18,778 nt of DNA, taken from DATBGO01 sp050011895. GTDB taxonomy: Bacteria; Actinomycetota; Actinomycetes; Streptosporangiales; Streptosporangiaceae. Location of the stretch: NCBI GenBank assembly GCA_050011895.1, contig JBEKIF010000086.1, forward strand, positions 1 through 18,778. The letters run 5' to 3'. The notes under the pieces are model-generated. The model made no database searches. It worked only from the letters and a program-made list of their open reading frames with translations, and was not told the origin of the DNA. Shown piece by piece: positions 6,268-14,426 of this stretch; the stretch's first letter is position 1; every line of letters starts with the position of its first letter. The translations under genes were made by a program, and so were the position numbers.

Positions 6268-6893
6268 CCGATCACCCGCTCATCGCGCACAAGCTCACCG
6301 CGCTGCGCGATATCCGCACCGAAACGCCCACTTTCCGCAGCCTCACCGACGAGCTGGTGACCCTGCTCGCCTACGAGGCGACCCGCGAGATGCGGGTCGA
6401 GCAGGTCTCGGTGCGCACCCCCGTCGGCCCCGCGGAGGGCGTCAAGCTGGCCACGCCGGTCCCGCTCGTCGTTCCCGTGCTCCGCGCGGGGATCGGGATG
6501 CTCGACGGCATGGCGCGCCTGCTGCCCCGGGCCGATGTCGGCTTCGTCGGGCTGGCCCGCGACGAGGAGACGCTCGTGGCCTCGACGTACGCGGCCAGGC
6601 TGCCCGCCAGCCTGACTGACCGCGAGGCATTCGTGCTCGACCCGATGCTGGCGACGGGCGGCACGCTGGAGACCGTGATCACCATGCTCGTCTCGCGCGG
6701 CGCGGCGGCGGTCACGGCCATCTGCCTGCTGGCCTCACCGGAGGGCGTGGCCCGGCTGGCGGAGGCGTTTCCCGAGGACCGGCCGGCGCCGGTGCGGGTG
6801 GTCACCGCCGGGATGGATCACTCGCTGAACGACCGCGGCTACATCGTCCCTGGTCTTGGCGACGCCGGCGACCGGTTGTTCGGCGTGATCTGA
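6252..6893 (+). CDS. upp: Uracil phosphoribosyltransferase
   Basis: 213 aa, full length. It starts MQTLVADHPLIAHKLTALR, the normal opening for the actinobacterial enzyme, which fixes the start even though no ribosome site is seen. PVLRAGIGMLDGM is at 75-87, the PRPP-binding loop LDPMLATGGTL at 129-139, and the uracil-binding GYIVPGLGDAGDRLFG at 196-211. It makes UMP from uracil and PRPP in the cytoplasm (pyrimidine salvage). It follows dprE2 by 100 bp, probably as a separate transcription unit; the shared use of PRPP with the UbiA gene upstream is likely coincidental. All key motifs are intact. Confidence 0.97.
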   Translation: MQTLVADHPLIAHKLTALRDIRTETPTFRSLTDELVTLLAYEATREMRVEQVSVRTPVGPAEGVKLATPVPLVVPVLRAGIGMLDGMARLLPRADVGFVGLARDEETLVASTYAARLPASLTDREAFVLDPMLATGGTLETVITMLVSRGAAAVTAICLLASPEGVARLAEAFPEDRPAPVRVVTAGMDHSLNDRGYIVPGLGDAGDRLFGVI

Positions 6894-6949
6894 CCGCTGG
6901 CCCGGCCCTTACCGTTGGTTAACTGACCGGGGGGAGAGACGAGGCTGGC

Positions 6950-9823
6950 ATGGGTCAGAGCGAGCCGCCGCGGATCACCGGCGGCGCGGCCAGTCCGGCC
7001 GACCGGCAGCCGCCGTTCCGCTACGGCGCGCGGCTGGCCGGGGAGATCGAGTCGCGGTGGCAGGAATGGTGGGCGGCTAATGGCACCTTCGACTCGCCCA
7101 ATCCGGCCGGATCGCTTGCCGCGGGGTTCGGGCAGCAGGCGGGCCGCCGCAAGTTCTACATCCTCGACATGTTTCCCTACCCGAGCGGGACCGGGCTGCA
7201 CGTCGGTCACCCGCTCGGCTACGTCGCCACCGACGTGTACGCCAGGTTCCTGCGGATGACCGGCCACCATGTCCTGCACGCCCTCGGGTACGACGCGTTC
7301 GGGCTGCCCGCCGAGCAGTACGCCATCGACACCGGGCAGCACCCGCGAGTGACCACCCAGGCCAACATCGACAACATGCGCCGCCAGCTCCGGCGTCTCG
7401 GCCTGGGCCATGACCCCCGCCGGGAGATCTCGACCGCCGATGCCAGTTATTACCGGTGGACCCAGTGGATCTTCCTCAAGATTTTCAACAGCTGGCGCGA
7501 CGAGCGGACCGGGCGCGCCCGGCCCATCGAAGAGCTGGCCGCCGAGTTCGAAGCCGGCCAGCGGGACACGCCGGATGGCCGTCCGTGGAGCGGGCTGTCC
7601 GAGCTGGAGCGGCGCGAGGTGATCGACGGCAACCGGCTGGCCTACATCGCCGAGGAACTGGTCAACTGGTGCCCGGGGCTCGGCACCGTGCTGGCCAACG
7701 AGGAAGTCGCCGCCGACGGGCGCAGCGACGTGGGCAACTACCCGGTGTTCCGGCGGCCGCTGCGGCAGTGGATGCTGCGGATCACGGCGTTCGCCGACCG
7801 GCTGGCCGGCGACCTGGACCTGGTGGACTGGCCCGAGTCCCTGAAACAGCTGCAGCGCAACTGGATCGGCGCGAGCGACGGAGCCTACATCACCCTGGCG
7901 TCGGCCGGCCGCCAGGTCCCGATCGAAGTCTTCACCACCCGGCCGGACACGCTGTCCGGCGTTACCTACGTGGTGCTGGCACCGGAGCACCCGGCCGTGG
8001 ACCAGATCGTCCCCGATGCCTGGCCGGAAGGCACCCCCGAAGCCTGGCGGCACCCGGCAGGCCAGGACGGCGCCGCGGCGCGGACGCCACGGCAGGCCGT
8101 CACCGCCTACCGGCAGCTGGCCGGGCGGCTCAGCGAGCGGCAGCGCACCGTCGATGTTCACGACAGGACGGGCGTTTTCACCGGTGCCTACGTCATCAGC
8201 CCGGGCACCGGCGAGCAGATCCCGGTGTTCCTGGCCGACTACGTGCTGATGGGCTACGGGACCGGCGCCATCATGGGAGTGCCCGCCCACGACCAGCGGG
8301 ACCTTGACTTCGCGCACCGCCTCGGACTGGACATCCGGCAGGCGTTCAGTGACGACGGCGGCTACGTCGATGCGGCCGGGCCTGAGCTGGCGGGGCTGCG
8401 CAGCCCCGACGGGATCGCCGTGGCCATCGCCTGGCTGCAGCAGACTGGCGCGGGCCGGCCCGCCCGGTCCTACCGGCTGCGCGACTGGCTGTTCTCCAGG
8501 CAGCGCTACTGGGGCGAGCCGTTCCCCATCGTGTATGACTCCAGCGGGCTGCCGGTGGCACTGCCCGAGGACGCGCTGCCGGTGCGGCTCCCCGAGATGA
8601 CCGATTTCCGGCCCGAGCCGCACGAGGACGAGACCAGCGAGCCGGCGCCGCCGCTGGCCAGGGCCGCGAACTGGGCAAGGGTGGAGCTCGACCTCGGTGA
8701 CGGCCCGCGGTCCTACCGGCGCGAGCTCAACACCATGCCGCAGTGGGCCGGGTCCTGCTGGTATTACCTGCGTTACCTGGACCCGGCCAATCAGCAGGTC
8801 TTCGCCGACCCGGCGGTGGAGCGCTACTGGATGGTGCCCGCGGACGCCACCGGGGACGGCGACGGCGGCGTCGACCTGTACGTCGGCGGCGTCGAGCAGG
8901 CGGTCCTGCACCTGCTGTACGCGCGGTTCTGGCACAAGGTGCTCTACGACCTGGGATACGTATCGACCTCCGAGCCGTTCCGGCGGCTCTACAACCAGGG
9001 CTACATCCTGGCCGACGCCTTCACCGACGAACGCGGCAGGTACGTCCCGGCAGCCGAGGTCACCGAAGGCCGCGACGGCTCGCTCAGCTACCGGGGCAGG
9101 CCGGTGACGCGCCGGGCCGGCAAGATGGGCAAAGGCCGGAAGAACGGCATCAGCCCGGACGAGATTTACGACCGGTACGGCGCGGACACGCTGCGGCTTT
9201 ACGAGATGGCGATGGGCCCGCTGGATACCGGAAGGCCCTGGCGGACCAGCGACATCAGCGGCGTGCACCGGTTTCTGCAGCGCCTGTGGCGAAGCCTGAT
9301 CGATGAGCAGACCGGGCAGGTCCGCGTCAGCGACCGGCCGCTCGATGCCGACACGCTCCGGCGGCTGCACCAGACGATCACAATCGTGCGCAACGGCTTC
9401 GGCGGACTGCGCTTCAATACCGCCATCGCCCGCCTGATGGAGCTGACGTCCCACGCCGCCAGGATCGCAGCGCAGGACGGTGCGCTGCCCCGGGCGCTGG
9501 CCGAGCCGCTGGTGCTCATGGTGGCGCCGCTAGCCCCGCACCTGGCCGAGGAGCTGTGGCACCGCTTCGGGCACAAGGGGTCACTGGCCTTCGCGTCGTT
9601 CCCCGCGGCGGACGACGACCTCGCCGCCAAGCACACCGTCAGCCTGCCCGTCCAGATCAACGGGAAGACCCGCTTCACCATCGACGTTCCCGCCGGCGCG
9701 GGCCGCGAGGAGATCGAGCAGCTGCTCACCGCGCACCGGGACTTCGCGCTGCAGACTGCGGACATGACGGTCCAGCGCATGGTCATCGTTCCCGGCCGGA
9801 TCGCCAGCGTCGTGGCGCGGTAG
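6950..9823 (+). CDS. leuS: Leucyl-tRNA synthetase
   Basis: 957 aa, normal for actinobacterial LeuRS. The class I signature is present as YPSGTGLHVGHPLGY (HVGH at 84-87). The CP1 editing domain carries TTRPDT (329-334) and the GTGAIMGVPAHDQRDLDFA block near 436-455. The stretch LVNWCPGLGTVLANEE is the typical zinc-less ZN-1 region. The second signature is KMGKGRKN at 725-732: both lysines are kept, but Ser is replaced by Gly at positions three and five of KMSKS. In the segment YVGGVEQAVLHLL (644-656) Gln650 replaces the usual His. The ATG at 6950 follows a GGGGGGAG tract by about 13 bases. The last codons and the stop belong to a 28-bp tandem repeat. It charges tRNA-Leu and proofreads norvaline and isoleucine. 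Confidence 0.97.
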   Translation: MGQSEPPRITGGAASPADRQPPFRYGARLAGEIESRWQEWWAANGTFDSPNPAGSLAAGFGQQAGRRKFYILDMFPYPSGTGLHVGHPLGYVATDVYARFLRMTGHHVLHALGYDAFGLPAEQYAIDTGQHPRVTTQANIDNMRRQLRRLGLGHDPRREISTADASYYRWTQWIFLKIFNSWRDERTGRARPIEELAAEFEAGQRDTPDGRPWSGLSELERREVIDGNRLAYIAEELVNWCPGLGTVLANEEVAADGRSDVGNYPVFRRPLRQWMLRITAFADRLAGDLDLVDWPESLKQLQRNWIGASDGAYITLASAGRQVPIEVFTTRPDTLSGVTYVVLAPEHPAVDQIVPDAWPEGTPEAWRHPAGQDGAAARTPRQAVTAYRQLAGRLSERQRTVDVHDRTGVFTGAYVISPGTGEQIPVFLADYVLMGYGTGAIMGVPAHDQRDLDFAHRLGLDIRQAFSDDGGYVDAAGPELAGLRSPDGIAVAIAWLQQTGAGRPARSYRLRDWLFSRQRYWGEPFPIVYDSSGLPVALPEDALPVRLPEMTDFRPEPHEDETSEPAPPLARAANWARVELDLGDGPRSYRRELNTMPQWAGSCWYYLRYLDPANQQVFADPAVERYWMVPADATGDGDGGVDLYVGGVEQAVLHLLYARFWHKVLYDLGYVSTSEPFRRLYNQGYILADAFTDERGRYVPAAEVTEGRDGSLSYRGRPVTRRAGKMGKGRKNGISPDEIYDRYGADTLRLYEMAMGPLDTGRPWRTSDISGVHRFLQRLWRSLIDEQTGQVRVSDRPLDADTLRRLHQTITIVRNGFGGLRFNTAIARLMELTSHAARIAAQDGALPRALAEPLVLMVAPLAPHLAEELWHRFGHKGSLAFASFPAADDDLAAKHTVSLPVQINGKTRFTIDVPAGAGREEIEQLLTAHRDFALQTADMTVQRMVIVPGRIASVVAR

Positions 9824-9881
9824 CCGGATCGCCAGCGTCGTGGCGCGGTAGCCGGATCGCCAGCGTGGCGCGGTAGCCGGA
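9795..9881. repeat. 28-bp tandem repeat spanning the leuS stop codon
   Basis: Positions 9795-9822 (the last codons of leuS and part of its stop) are repeated exactly at 9823-9850. They recur again at 9851-9875 with three bases missing, followed by the first six bases of a fourth copy. Because 28 is not a multiple of three, each copy shifts frame, so adding or losing a copy upstream of the present stop would not simply extend the protein. No hairpin is formed by the unit. Confidence 0.9.
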
Positions 9882-9993
9882 ACCCCGCCGGAACGCCCTT
9901 GACCGCCATCGCCGGAAGAATGCGGGCAGGTTCGTCCCGGCGCTAAGGCATGCGGGAGGTGGCCCGCCAGAACGGGACCTGGGTTGTGCTGGG

Positions 9994-10815
9994 TCATCCG
10001 GATGTGATGGGTTCCTGTAGCTCAGTGACCCACTGGTCTCGGTCGTCGGGGCATTCGAGGTACAGCTCGCGGGGATATCCGGTGGAGCGGTAGCCGTTGG
10101 CGCCTATCCACCGGGCCAGGGTCTGGATGGTGGCCATGACGTTGTCCATGGACCCGCGGTGCACGATCGTGGCCGCCTTCTCGATCTCGGGCAGGTCCGC
10201 GATCTGGAAGTCGTGGCCGCCGCCGGGGTCGGCGTTGACCGGCATGGTGGCGTGCACGAGCACTCCGTCACCGTCTGGGGCGTCCTGGTAGTAGGCGATC
10301 GCTGGGCCGGTGGGGGCGAGCCCCGCCCGGCCGAGCCGGCCGCCCAACTCTGCATACAACGGCTGGATGACCGGAGTGATGGACGCAGGCTCAAGGCTCG
10401 CCGCGGTCGCGGTGAGCTCCGCGACCCGGACTGCCGGGATCCGCTTGACCTGGATGTCGTCGGCTGGCATGGCGCCCTCCATCTCGATGATCCGGAGCCT
10501 CGCCTCGACCTGCGCCAGCCGGGATGTGTCGGCAGCGATCTGTGATTGCAGCTCGGCCTGGCGCAGCCGCAGCATCCCGCGAAGCTGCTCGGCACTGACT
10601 TGCTGATCCAGCATTGCGCGCACCCGTTCGAGGGTGAAGCCGAGGTCTTTCAGCGCGATGATGCGGTTGAGCCGTGCCAGCTGGCCGGCCTCATAGAACC
10701 GGTAGCCGCTGGCCGGGTCGACCTTGGCCGGGCGGAGCAGCCCGGTCGCGTCGTAATGGCGCAGCATGCGGACCGACACCTGGCCGTGCCTGGCGAAGTC
10801 TCCGATGGTGAACAT
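9994..10815 (-). CDS. MerR-family regulator with GyrI-like ligand-binding domain
   Basis: 273 aa. Residues 1-70 form a MerR winged helix: MFTIGDFARHGQVSVRMLRHYD, then GLLRP and SGYRFYEAGQLARLNRI. A dimerisation helix covers about 75-112. Residues about 120-270 look like a GyrI/SOUL-type effector domain (IPAVRVAEL, AIAYYQD, ending in RELYLECPDD), as in BltR/BmrR-type drug-sensing regulators. GGAGG lies just before the ATG at 10815. Such proteins twist promoters with an over-long 19-bp spacer and activate when a small hydrophobic molecule binds. Its own promoter has exactly that architecture, so autoregulation is likely. The divergent neighbour is a phytanoyl-CoA dioxygenase-family gene; no efflux pump lies nearby. 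Confidence 0.92.
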   Translation of the reverse strand: MFTIGDFARHGQVSVRMLRHYDATGLLRPAKVDPASGYRFYEAGQLARLNRIIALKDLGFTLERVRAMLDQQVSAEQLRGMLRLRQAELQSQIAADTSRLAQVEARLRIIEMEGAMPADDIQVKRIPAVRVAELTATAASLEPASITPVIQPLYAELGGRLGRAGLAPTGPAIAYYQDAPDGDGVLVHATMPVNADPGGGHDFQIADLPEIEKAATIVHRGSMDNVMATIQTLARWIGANGYRSTGYPRELYLECPDDRDQWVTELQEPITSG

Positions 10816-10825
10816 GACGCCTCCA

Positions 10826-10856
10826 ACTCGACAGCCTCACACGGTGTCAGGGTCAA
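10826..10856 (-). promoter_or_regulatory. MerR-type promoter/operator with 19-bp spacer
   Basis: On the minus strand TTGACC (10856-10851) and TCGAGT (10831-10826) are separated by 19 bp. The spacer and box edge contain the palindrome CCTGACACCGTGTGAGG (10851-10835), with one mismatched pair around a central base. An over-long spacer filled by a dyad is the hallmark of MerR-controlled promoters. It lies 11 bases upstream of the MerR start codon. Confidence 0.65.
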
Positions 10857-11031
10857 GCCGGTGCCCGCAGCGTCTCAGGCCCGAAAGGGCTTCTAAGCGG
10901 GCGGCTCGAGACCGGCCGCGCCAAAGCGGCGGCCGAGGCCAGCCAGCGGTCACCGGCGGCGCACTACGAGCACGGCCGAGTCGACCTGGGGCGGCGGCGG
11001 CCACCGGTGCGAGAGCCCTATCGTGGTGCCC

Positions 11032-11847
11032 GTGACCGCGTCGCTGACATGCCAGGAGCTAGCCGACGCCTATGCCAGGGACGGCGTGGTTTGCGTCCGG
11101 CAGGCGCTCGACCCCGGCGAGGTGGCCGACGCATCCAATGCCATCGCCGCGGTACTGGCCAGCCCCGGCCCACTCGCGCAGGTGGCCAGCGACCCCGCCG
11201 ATCCTGGCGCTTTTGCCGAGGACTTCTGCCGGTGGCGCGAGATCGGCGCGATCGAGAAGCTGGCCAGATATTCCCGGCTGCCGCAGTTCGCCGCGGCGCT
11301 GACGTCGACTCCGCAGGTGCGGTTCTACCACGATCATGTGCTGGTGAAGGACGGCGGCACGCGGCAGCGCACCCCGTGGCACCAGGACCAGCCCTACTAC
11401 AATGTCGACGGCCCCGGCGTAAGCGCCTGGATACCGGTGGATCCGGTACCTGAAGCCGGCTGCCTGGAACTGCTGGCCGGAACGCACCGGGGCCCGTGGC
11501 TGATGCCCCGCGCCTTCCTGGCCGGGGAGGCCAGGTGGTTCCCGGAGGGCAGCCTGGCCGAGCTCCCCGATATCGAGGCAGACCGGGCTGCCTTCGACAT
11601 CCGCAGGTTCGATCTGCAGCCCGGCGACGCCATCTTCTTCGACTTCCTCACCGTCCACGGCGCGCCAGGATTCCCGTTTCCTGGCCGTCGGCGCGTGCTG
11701 TCGCTGCGGTACCTGTCCGCGGCGGCCCGCCACGCGCCGCGGCCCTGGCGCACCTCGCCGCCGTTCGACGGCCTGGACGCCCAGCTACCCGCGGGCGCGG
11801 CCATGGACCATCCGCTGTTCCCCGTCGTCTGGCCCCCCGCGACCTGA
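11032..11847 (+). CDS. Phytanoyl-CoA dioxygenase (PhyH) family protein
   Basis: 271 aa from the GTG at 11032. It has the Fe(II)/2-oxoglutarate oxygenase signature: TPWHQDQPYY with His117 and Asp119, the distal metal ligand in LTVHGAPG (His209), and the 2-oxoglutarate-binding arginine in PGRRRVLSLRYL (219-221). GCLELLAGTHRGPW is also typical. The family hydroxylates small molecules, often in secondary metabolism, or phytanoyl-CoA; the substrate is not readable here. An upstream GTG at 11023 is in frame. However TATCGT at 11019-11024 looks like a -10 box placed for leaderless initiation at 11032, and no ribosome site is present. It is divergent from the MerR gene and might be a target of it, but the only clear MerR operator faces the MerR gene itself. 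Confidence 0.88.
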   Translation: MTASLTCQELADAYARDGVVCVRQALDPGEVADASNAIAAVLASPGPLAQVASDPADPGAFAEDFCRWREIGAIEKLARYSRLPQFAAALTSTPQVRFYHDHVLVKDGGTRQRTPWHQDQPYYNVDGPGVSAWIPVDPVPEAGCLELLAGTHRGPWLMPRAFLAGEARWFPEGSLAELPDIEADRAAFDIRRFDLQPGDAIFFDFLTVHGAPGFPFPGRRRVLSLRYLSAAARHAPRPWRTSPPFDGLDAQLPAGAAMDHPLFPVVWPPAT

Positions 11848-12118
11848 GAGCCGCTGCTACCGGTCTGACTGCCCGGCGACGAAGGCGCGGGCTCCGGTCA
11901 GGTGCCGCCTGGTCGTCGCGCCGGGCCAGCATGAACCAAGGATTCCACCGTCGCGGTCCCGCCGGTTCAGGCTTCGTTAAGGACCCGCCCGGGCCCCGCC
12001 ATCTGGTGGACCTCAGTCGCGCTGCTTTTGCGCCGGCGGAACAGCCTGGCCCCGCGCCAGAACCGTAGCCGGGGGTTCTGGCGCGGGTTGGCGTGCTGTC
12101 CTGACCGGGTGGGGCACT
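11848..12118. other. Intergenic region between convergent genes
   Basis: No coding frame with family features or a ribosome site is seen on either strand. The only clear structure is the perfect hairpin at 12051-12087, listed separately. Confidence 0.35.
12051..12087. terminator. Perfect 14-bp hairpin between convergent genes, probable bidirectional terminator
   Basis: CCCGCGCCAGAACC (12051-12064) is the exact reverse complement of 12074-12087, with a nine-base loop. It lies about 200 bases past the stop of the plus-strand dioxygenase gene and 32 bases past the stop of the minus-strand 39-aa gene. No T-run follows on either side. Confidence 0.6.
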
Positions 12119-12238
12119 TCAGCGGGTCGTTGCCGAGGCGGTCCGGCGGGCGGCCCGGGCCCGGTCGAGGAGGACGGCGGCGGCCGCCGCGAGCAGGCCG
12201 GCTCCCAGCGCGATCAGGGTGATCTGCCAGCCCGCCAT
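12119..12238 (-). CDS. Small single-pass membrane protein, 39 aa
   Basis: The minus strand from the ATG at 12238 encodes MAGWQITLIALGAGLL followed by an alanine/valine-rich helix and VLLDRARAARRTASATTR. This is one clear membrane segment (about 4-24) with a positively charged tail, which would place the C-terminus in the cytoplasm. About 37 of 39 sense codons end in G or C, strongly coding-like. No ribosome site is seen; an in-frame GTG six codons upstream is an alternative start. It overlaps the longest possible start of the divergent ATPase gene by 20 bp. The function is unknown. I have a memory of similar WQI…DRARAARR small proteins in actinomycetes but cannot verify it here. Confidence 0.55.
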   Translation of the reverse strand: MAGWQITLIALGAGLLAAAAAVLLDRARAARRTASATTR

Positions 12239-14426
12239 GCCGCCGGCGGTGACCACGCGGACGGTGGTCGCTGGCACCGGCCGTGACCGGGAGCTGGCCG
12301 AGGTCCGGGCCCTGGTGGAATCCTGCCGTCTGGTCACGCTGACCGGCGCGGGCGGGTGCGGCAAGACCAGATTAGGCATGCAGGTGGCCGCCGGGCTGCT
12401 GGACCGGTCCGGGAACGGAGTCTGGCTGGTGGAGCTGGCCGCGGTGTCCGGCGGCGACGCGGTGGCACCGGCCATTTCCGAGGCGCTGCGGCTTGCCGCC
12501 CAGCCGGGCCGACCGGCCCTGCCGGCCCTGCTCGATGCGCTGGCACCGCAGGATGTCCTGATCGTGCTGGACAACTGCGAGCACCTGATCGGCGCCTGCG
12601 CCGTGACCGCTGATGCCATCGTGCGGCGCTGCCCCCGGGTGCGGCTGGTGGCCACCAGCCGTGAGCCGCTTCGCATCGGCGGCGAGACCATTTACCGGGT
12701 GCCGTCGTTGTCGCTTCCCGCAGCTGAGGAGTCCGGCTGCTCGGCTGCCGGGTCCTTTGATGCGGTCGCGCTGTTCGCGGACCGGGCCGCGGCCCAGGGA
12801 GTCAATCTTTGTCTTGACGAGGAGACCGCCGCTGTGGTGGTGGCGGTGTGCCGGCGGCTGGACGGGATGCCGCTGGCGATCGAGCTGGCCGCCGCCCGGC
12901 TGCGCTCGCTGTCACTCAGCGAGCTCCGCGACCGCCTCGACCAGCGGTTCCGGCTGCTCACCGGGGGAAGCCGCACCGCCCTGGAGCGCCAGCAGACCCT
13001 GCGGGCGACCGTCAGCTGGTCCTACTCGCTGCTGACCGGCGCCGAGCGGATGCTGCTGGGCTGGCTGTCGGTGTTCGCCGGCAGCTTCGACCTAGCCGCG
13101 GCCGAGGCGGTGTGCGGGTCCGGCGGCCTCGACGTGCTGGAGGTCGCCGGCCTGCTCGGGTCGCTGGTGGACAAGAGCCTGGTCGTGGCCGAGCCCGCCG
13201 GGGGAACCCTGCGGTACCGGCTGGTGGAGACCATCCGGCTGTTCGCCGCCGAGCGGCTCGCCGAGGCCGCCGCCGACGAGGCCGCCGCGGCCGCCGCGGC
13301 GCACTGCGCGCATTTCCTTTCGGTGGCCGAGACGGCGGCTGCTTATCTGACCGGGCCGGGGCAGGGAAAATGGCTGGCCCGGCTGGACGCCGATCAGGCC
13401 AACCTGCGGCGCGCCGCCGGGTACGCGGCCGGCCGCCCGGGTGGCACCGCGGTGGTGCTGCGCCTAGGCGTCGCGCTCTCGCGCTACTGGTGGGCCCGGT
13501 CCCGGCTGCAGGAGGGCTTCGGGCTGCTCGTGCCGGTGCTCCGGCGGTCCGACGCCCGCGCCGACCCCGCGCTGTTCACCGCGGCGCTGATCACCGCCGC
13601 GTACGTCGCTTGCTTCATTGACGTCGCCACCGCACGGCAGCTTGCTGAACAGGCGGTCCAGGTTGCCCGCCAGCTGGGCGACGAGCGGCTGCTCAGCCAT
13701 TCCCTGGGGATACTGTGCGGCGCGCATGTCTTCGCCGGCGAGCCGGAGACAGGGCGCCCGTTCGGGCAGGAAGCTGTCGAGCGGGCCCGGCGGCTCGGCG
13801 ACGACGTGGAGCTGGCCTGGAACCTGGGCGTGTATCTCCTGACCATCGACCCGGCCCGGTCACTGCCGCTGTATCCCGAGGCGTTCGCCTGCACCGGACG
13901 ATCCGGCGGCGACCATCTCGGAAACGGCTTGCTGCACGGCAACGCCGCCGTTGCTGCACTAGAAGCCGGGGACATCTCCGCCGCCCGGGCTCACCTGGAC
14001 GCCGCCGCGCAAGCCGCGCAGCAGATCGGATGGGACGACGCCTTCGTGCCGGGGGTGCTGGGCCAGGTGCTGCGCGCGGAGAAAGACCCCGGCGGCGCCC
14101 GGTCCACGTCCGAGGCCGCCCTGCGGATCGGCCGCCGGAACGGCGACAACTTGAATATGGCCTTCGCCTGCCTCGGCCTGGCCTGCCTGGCCGGCGATGC
14201 GGGCGACTGGGACCGGGCGGCTGCGCTCCACGGCGTCGCGCAAGCCTTTCAGGACCGGACGGGCAATGTGTGGCAAAAATTCTATGCGCGGTGGCGCCTC
14301 GACAGCCTGGACCAAGCGCGTGCGCACCTGGGCGATGAGCAGCTGGAGCGGGCCTACTCCCAGGGCATGACGCTCAGCGTCGACCAGGCCCTCGACCTGG
14401 CTCTCCGAAGGGCGGGCTCAGCCTGA
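12219..14426 (+). CDS. STAND-type ATPase with TPR region, LuxR/AfsR-like but lacking the DNA-binding domain
   Basis: 735 aa from the earliest start (GTG 12219); in-frame starts at 12237 and 12249 would avoid most overlap with the minus-strand small gene and may be correct. It has GRDRELAEVRALV, the P-loop LTGAGGCGKT (41-50), Walker B LIVLDNCEH (about 114-122), VATSREPL (144-151), and GMPLAIELAAARLRSLSLSEL of the NB-ARC-like module. These are followed by RFRLLTGG, a winged-helix-like part and a long helical TPR-like half. This is the core of the large LuxR-family (LAL) or adenylate-cyclase-linked regulators. The usual N-terminal FVGRE entry is degraded to GTGRDRE. The protein stops at LRRAGSA, just where a LuxR helix-turn-helix normally follows. 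It may act through a partner, or be a decayed regulator. Confidence 0.85.
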   Translation: MICQPAMPPAVTTRTVVAGTGRDRELAEVRALVESCRLVTLTGAGGCGKTRLGMQVAAGLLDRSGNGVWLVELAAVSGGDAVAPAISEALRLAAQPGRPALPALLDALAPQDVLIVLDNCEHLIGACAVTADAIVRRCPRVRLVATSREPLRIGGETIYRVPSLSLPAAEESGCSAAGSFDAVALFADRAAAQGVNLCLDEETAAVVVAVCRRLDGMPLAIELAAARLRSLSLSELRDRLDQRFRLLTGGSRTALERQQTLRATVSWSYSLLTGAERMLLGWLSVFAGSFDLAAAEAVCGSGGLDVLEVAGLLGSLVDKSLVVAEPAGGTLRYRLVETIRLFAAERLAEAAADEAAAAAAAHCAHFLSVAETAAAYLTGPGQGKWLARLDADQANLRRAAGYAAGRPGGTAVVLRLGVALSRYWWARSRLQEGFGLLVPVLRRSDARADPALFTAALITAAYVACFIDVATARQLAEQAVQVARQLGDERLLSHSLGILCGAHVFAGEPETGRPFGQEAVERARRLGDDVELAWNLGVYLLTIDPARSLPLYPEAFACTGRSGGDHLGNGLLHGNAAVAALEAGDISAARAHLDAAAQAAQQIGWDDAFVPGVLGQVLRAEKDPGGARSTSEAALRIGRRNGDNLNMAFACLGLACLAGDAGDWDRAAALHGVAQAFQDRTGNVWQKFYARWRLDSLDQARAHLGDEQLERAYSQGMTLSVDQALDLALRRAGSA

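Noticed and set aside
6894..6949. Possible leucine-responsive leader or T-box upstream of leuS
   Set aside because: The gap from upp is only 56 bases, too short for a T-box, and no leucine-rich leader peptide is visible.
6839..9454. 871-codon open frame on the minus strand opposite leuS
   Set aside because: It is a mirror of the high-GC leuS codons; composition is Arg/Gly/Pro/Val-rich with no domain, and it ends inside upp.
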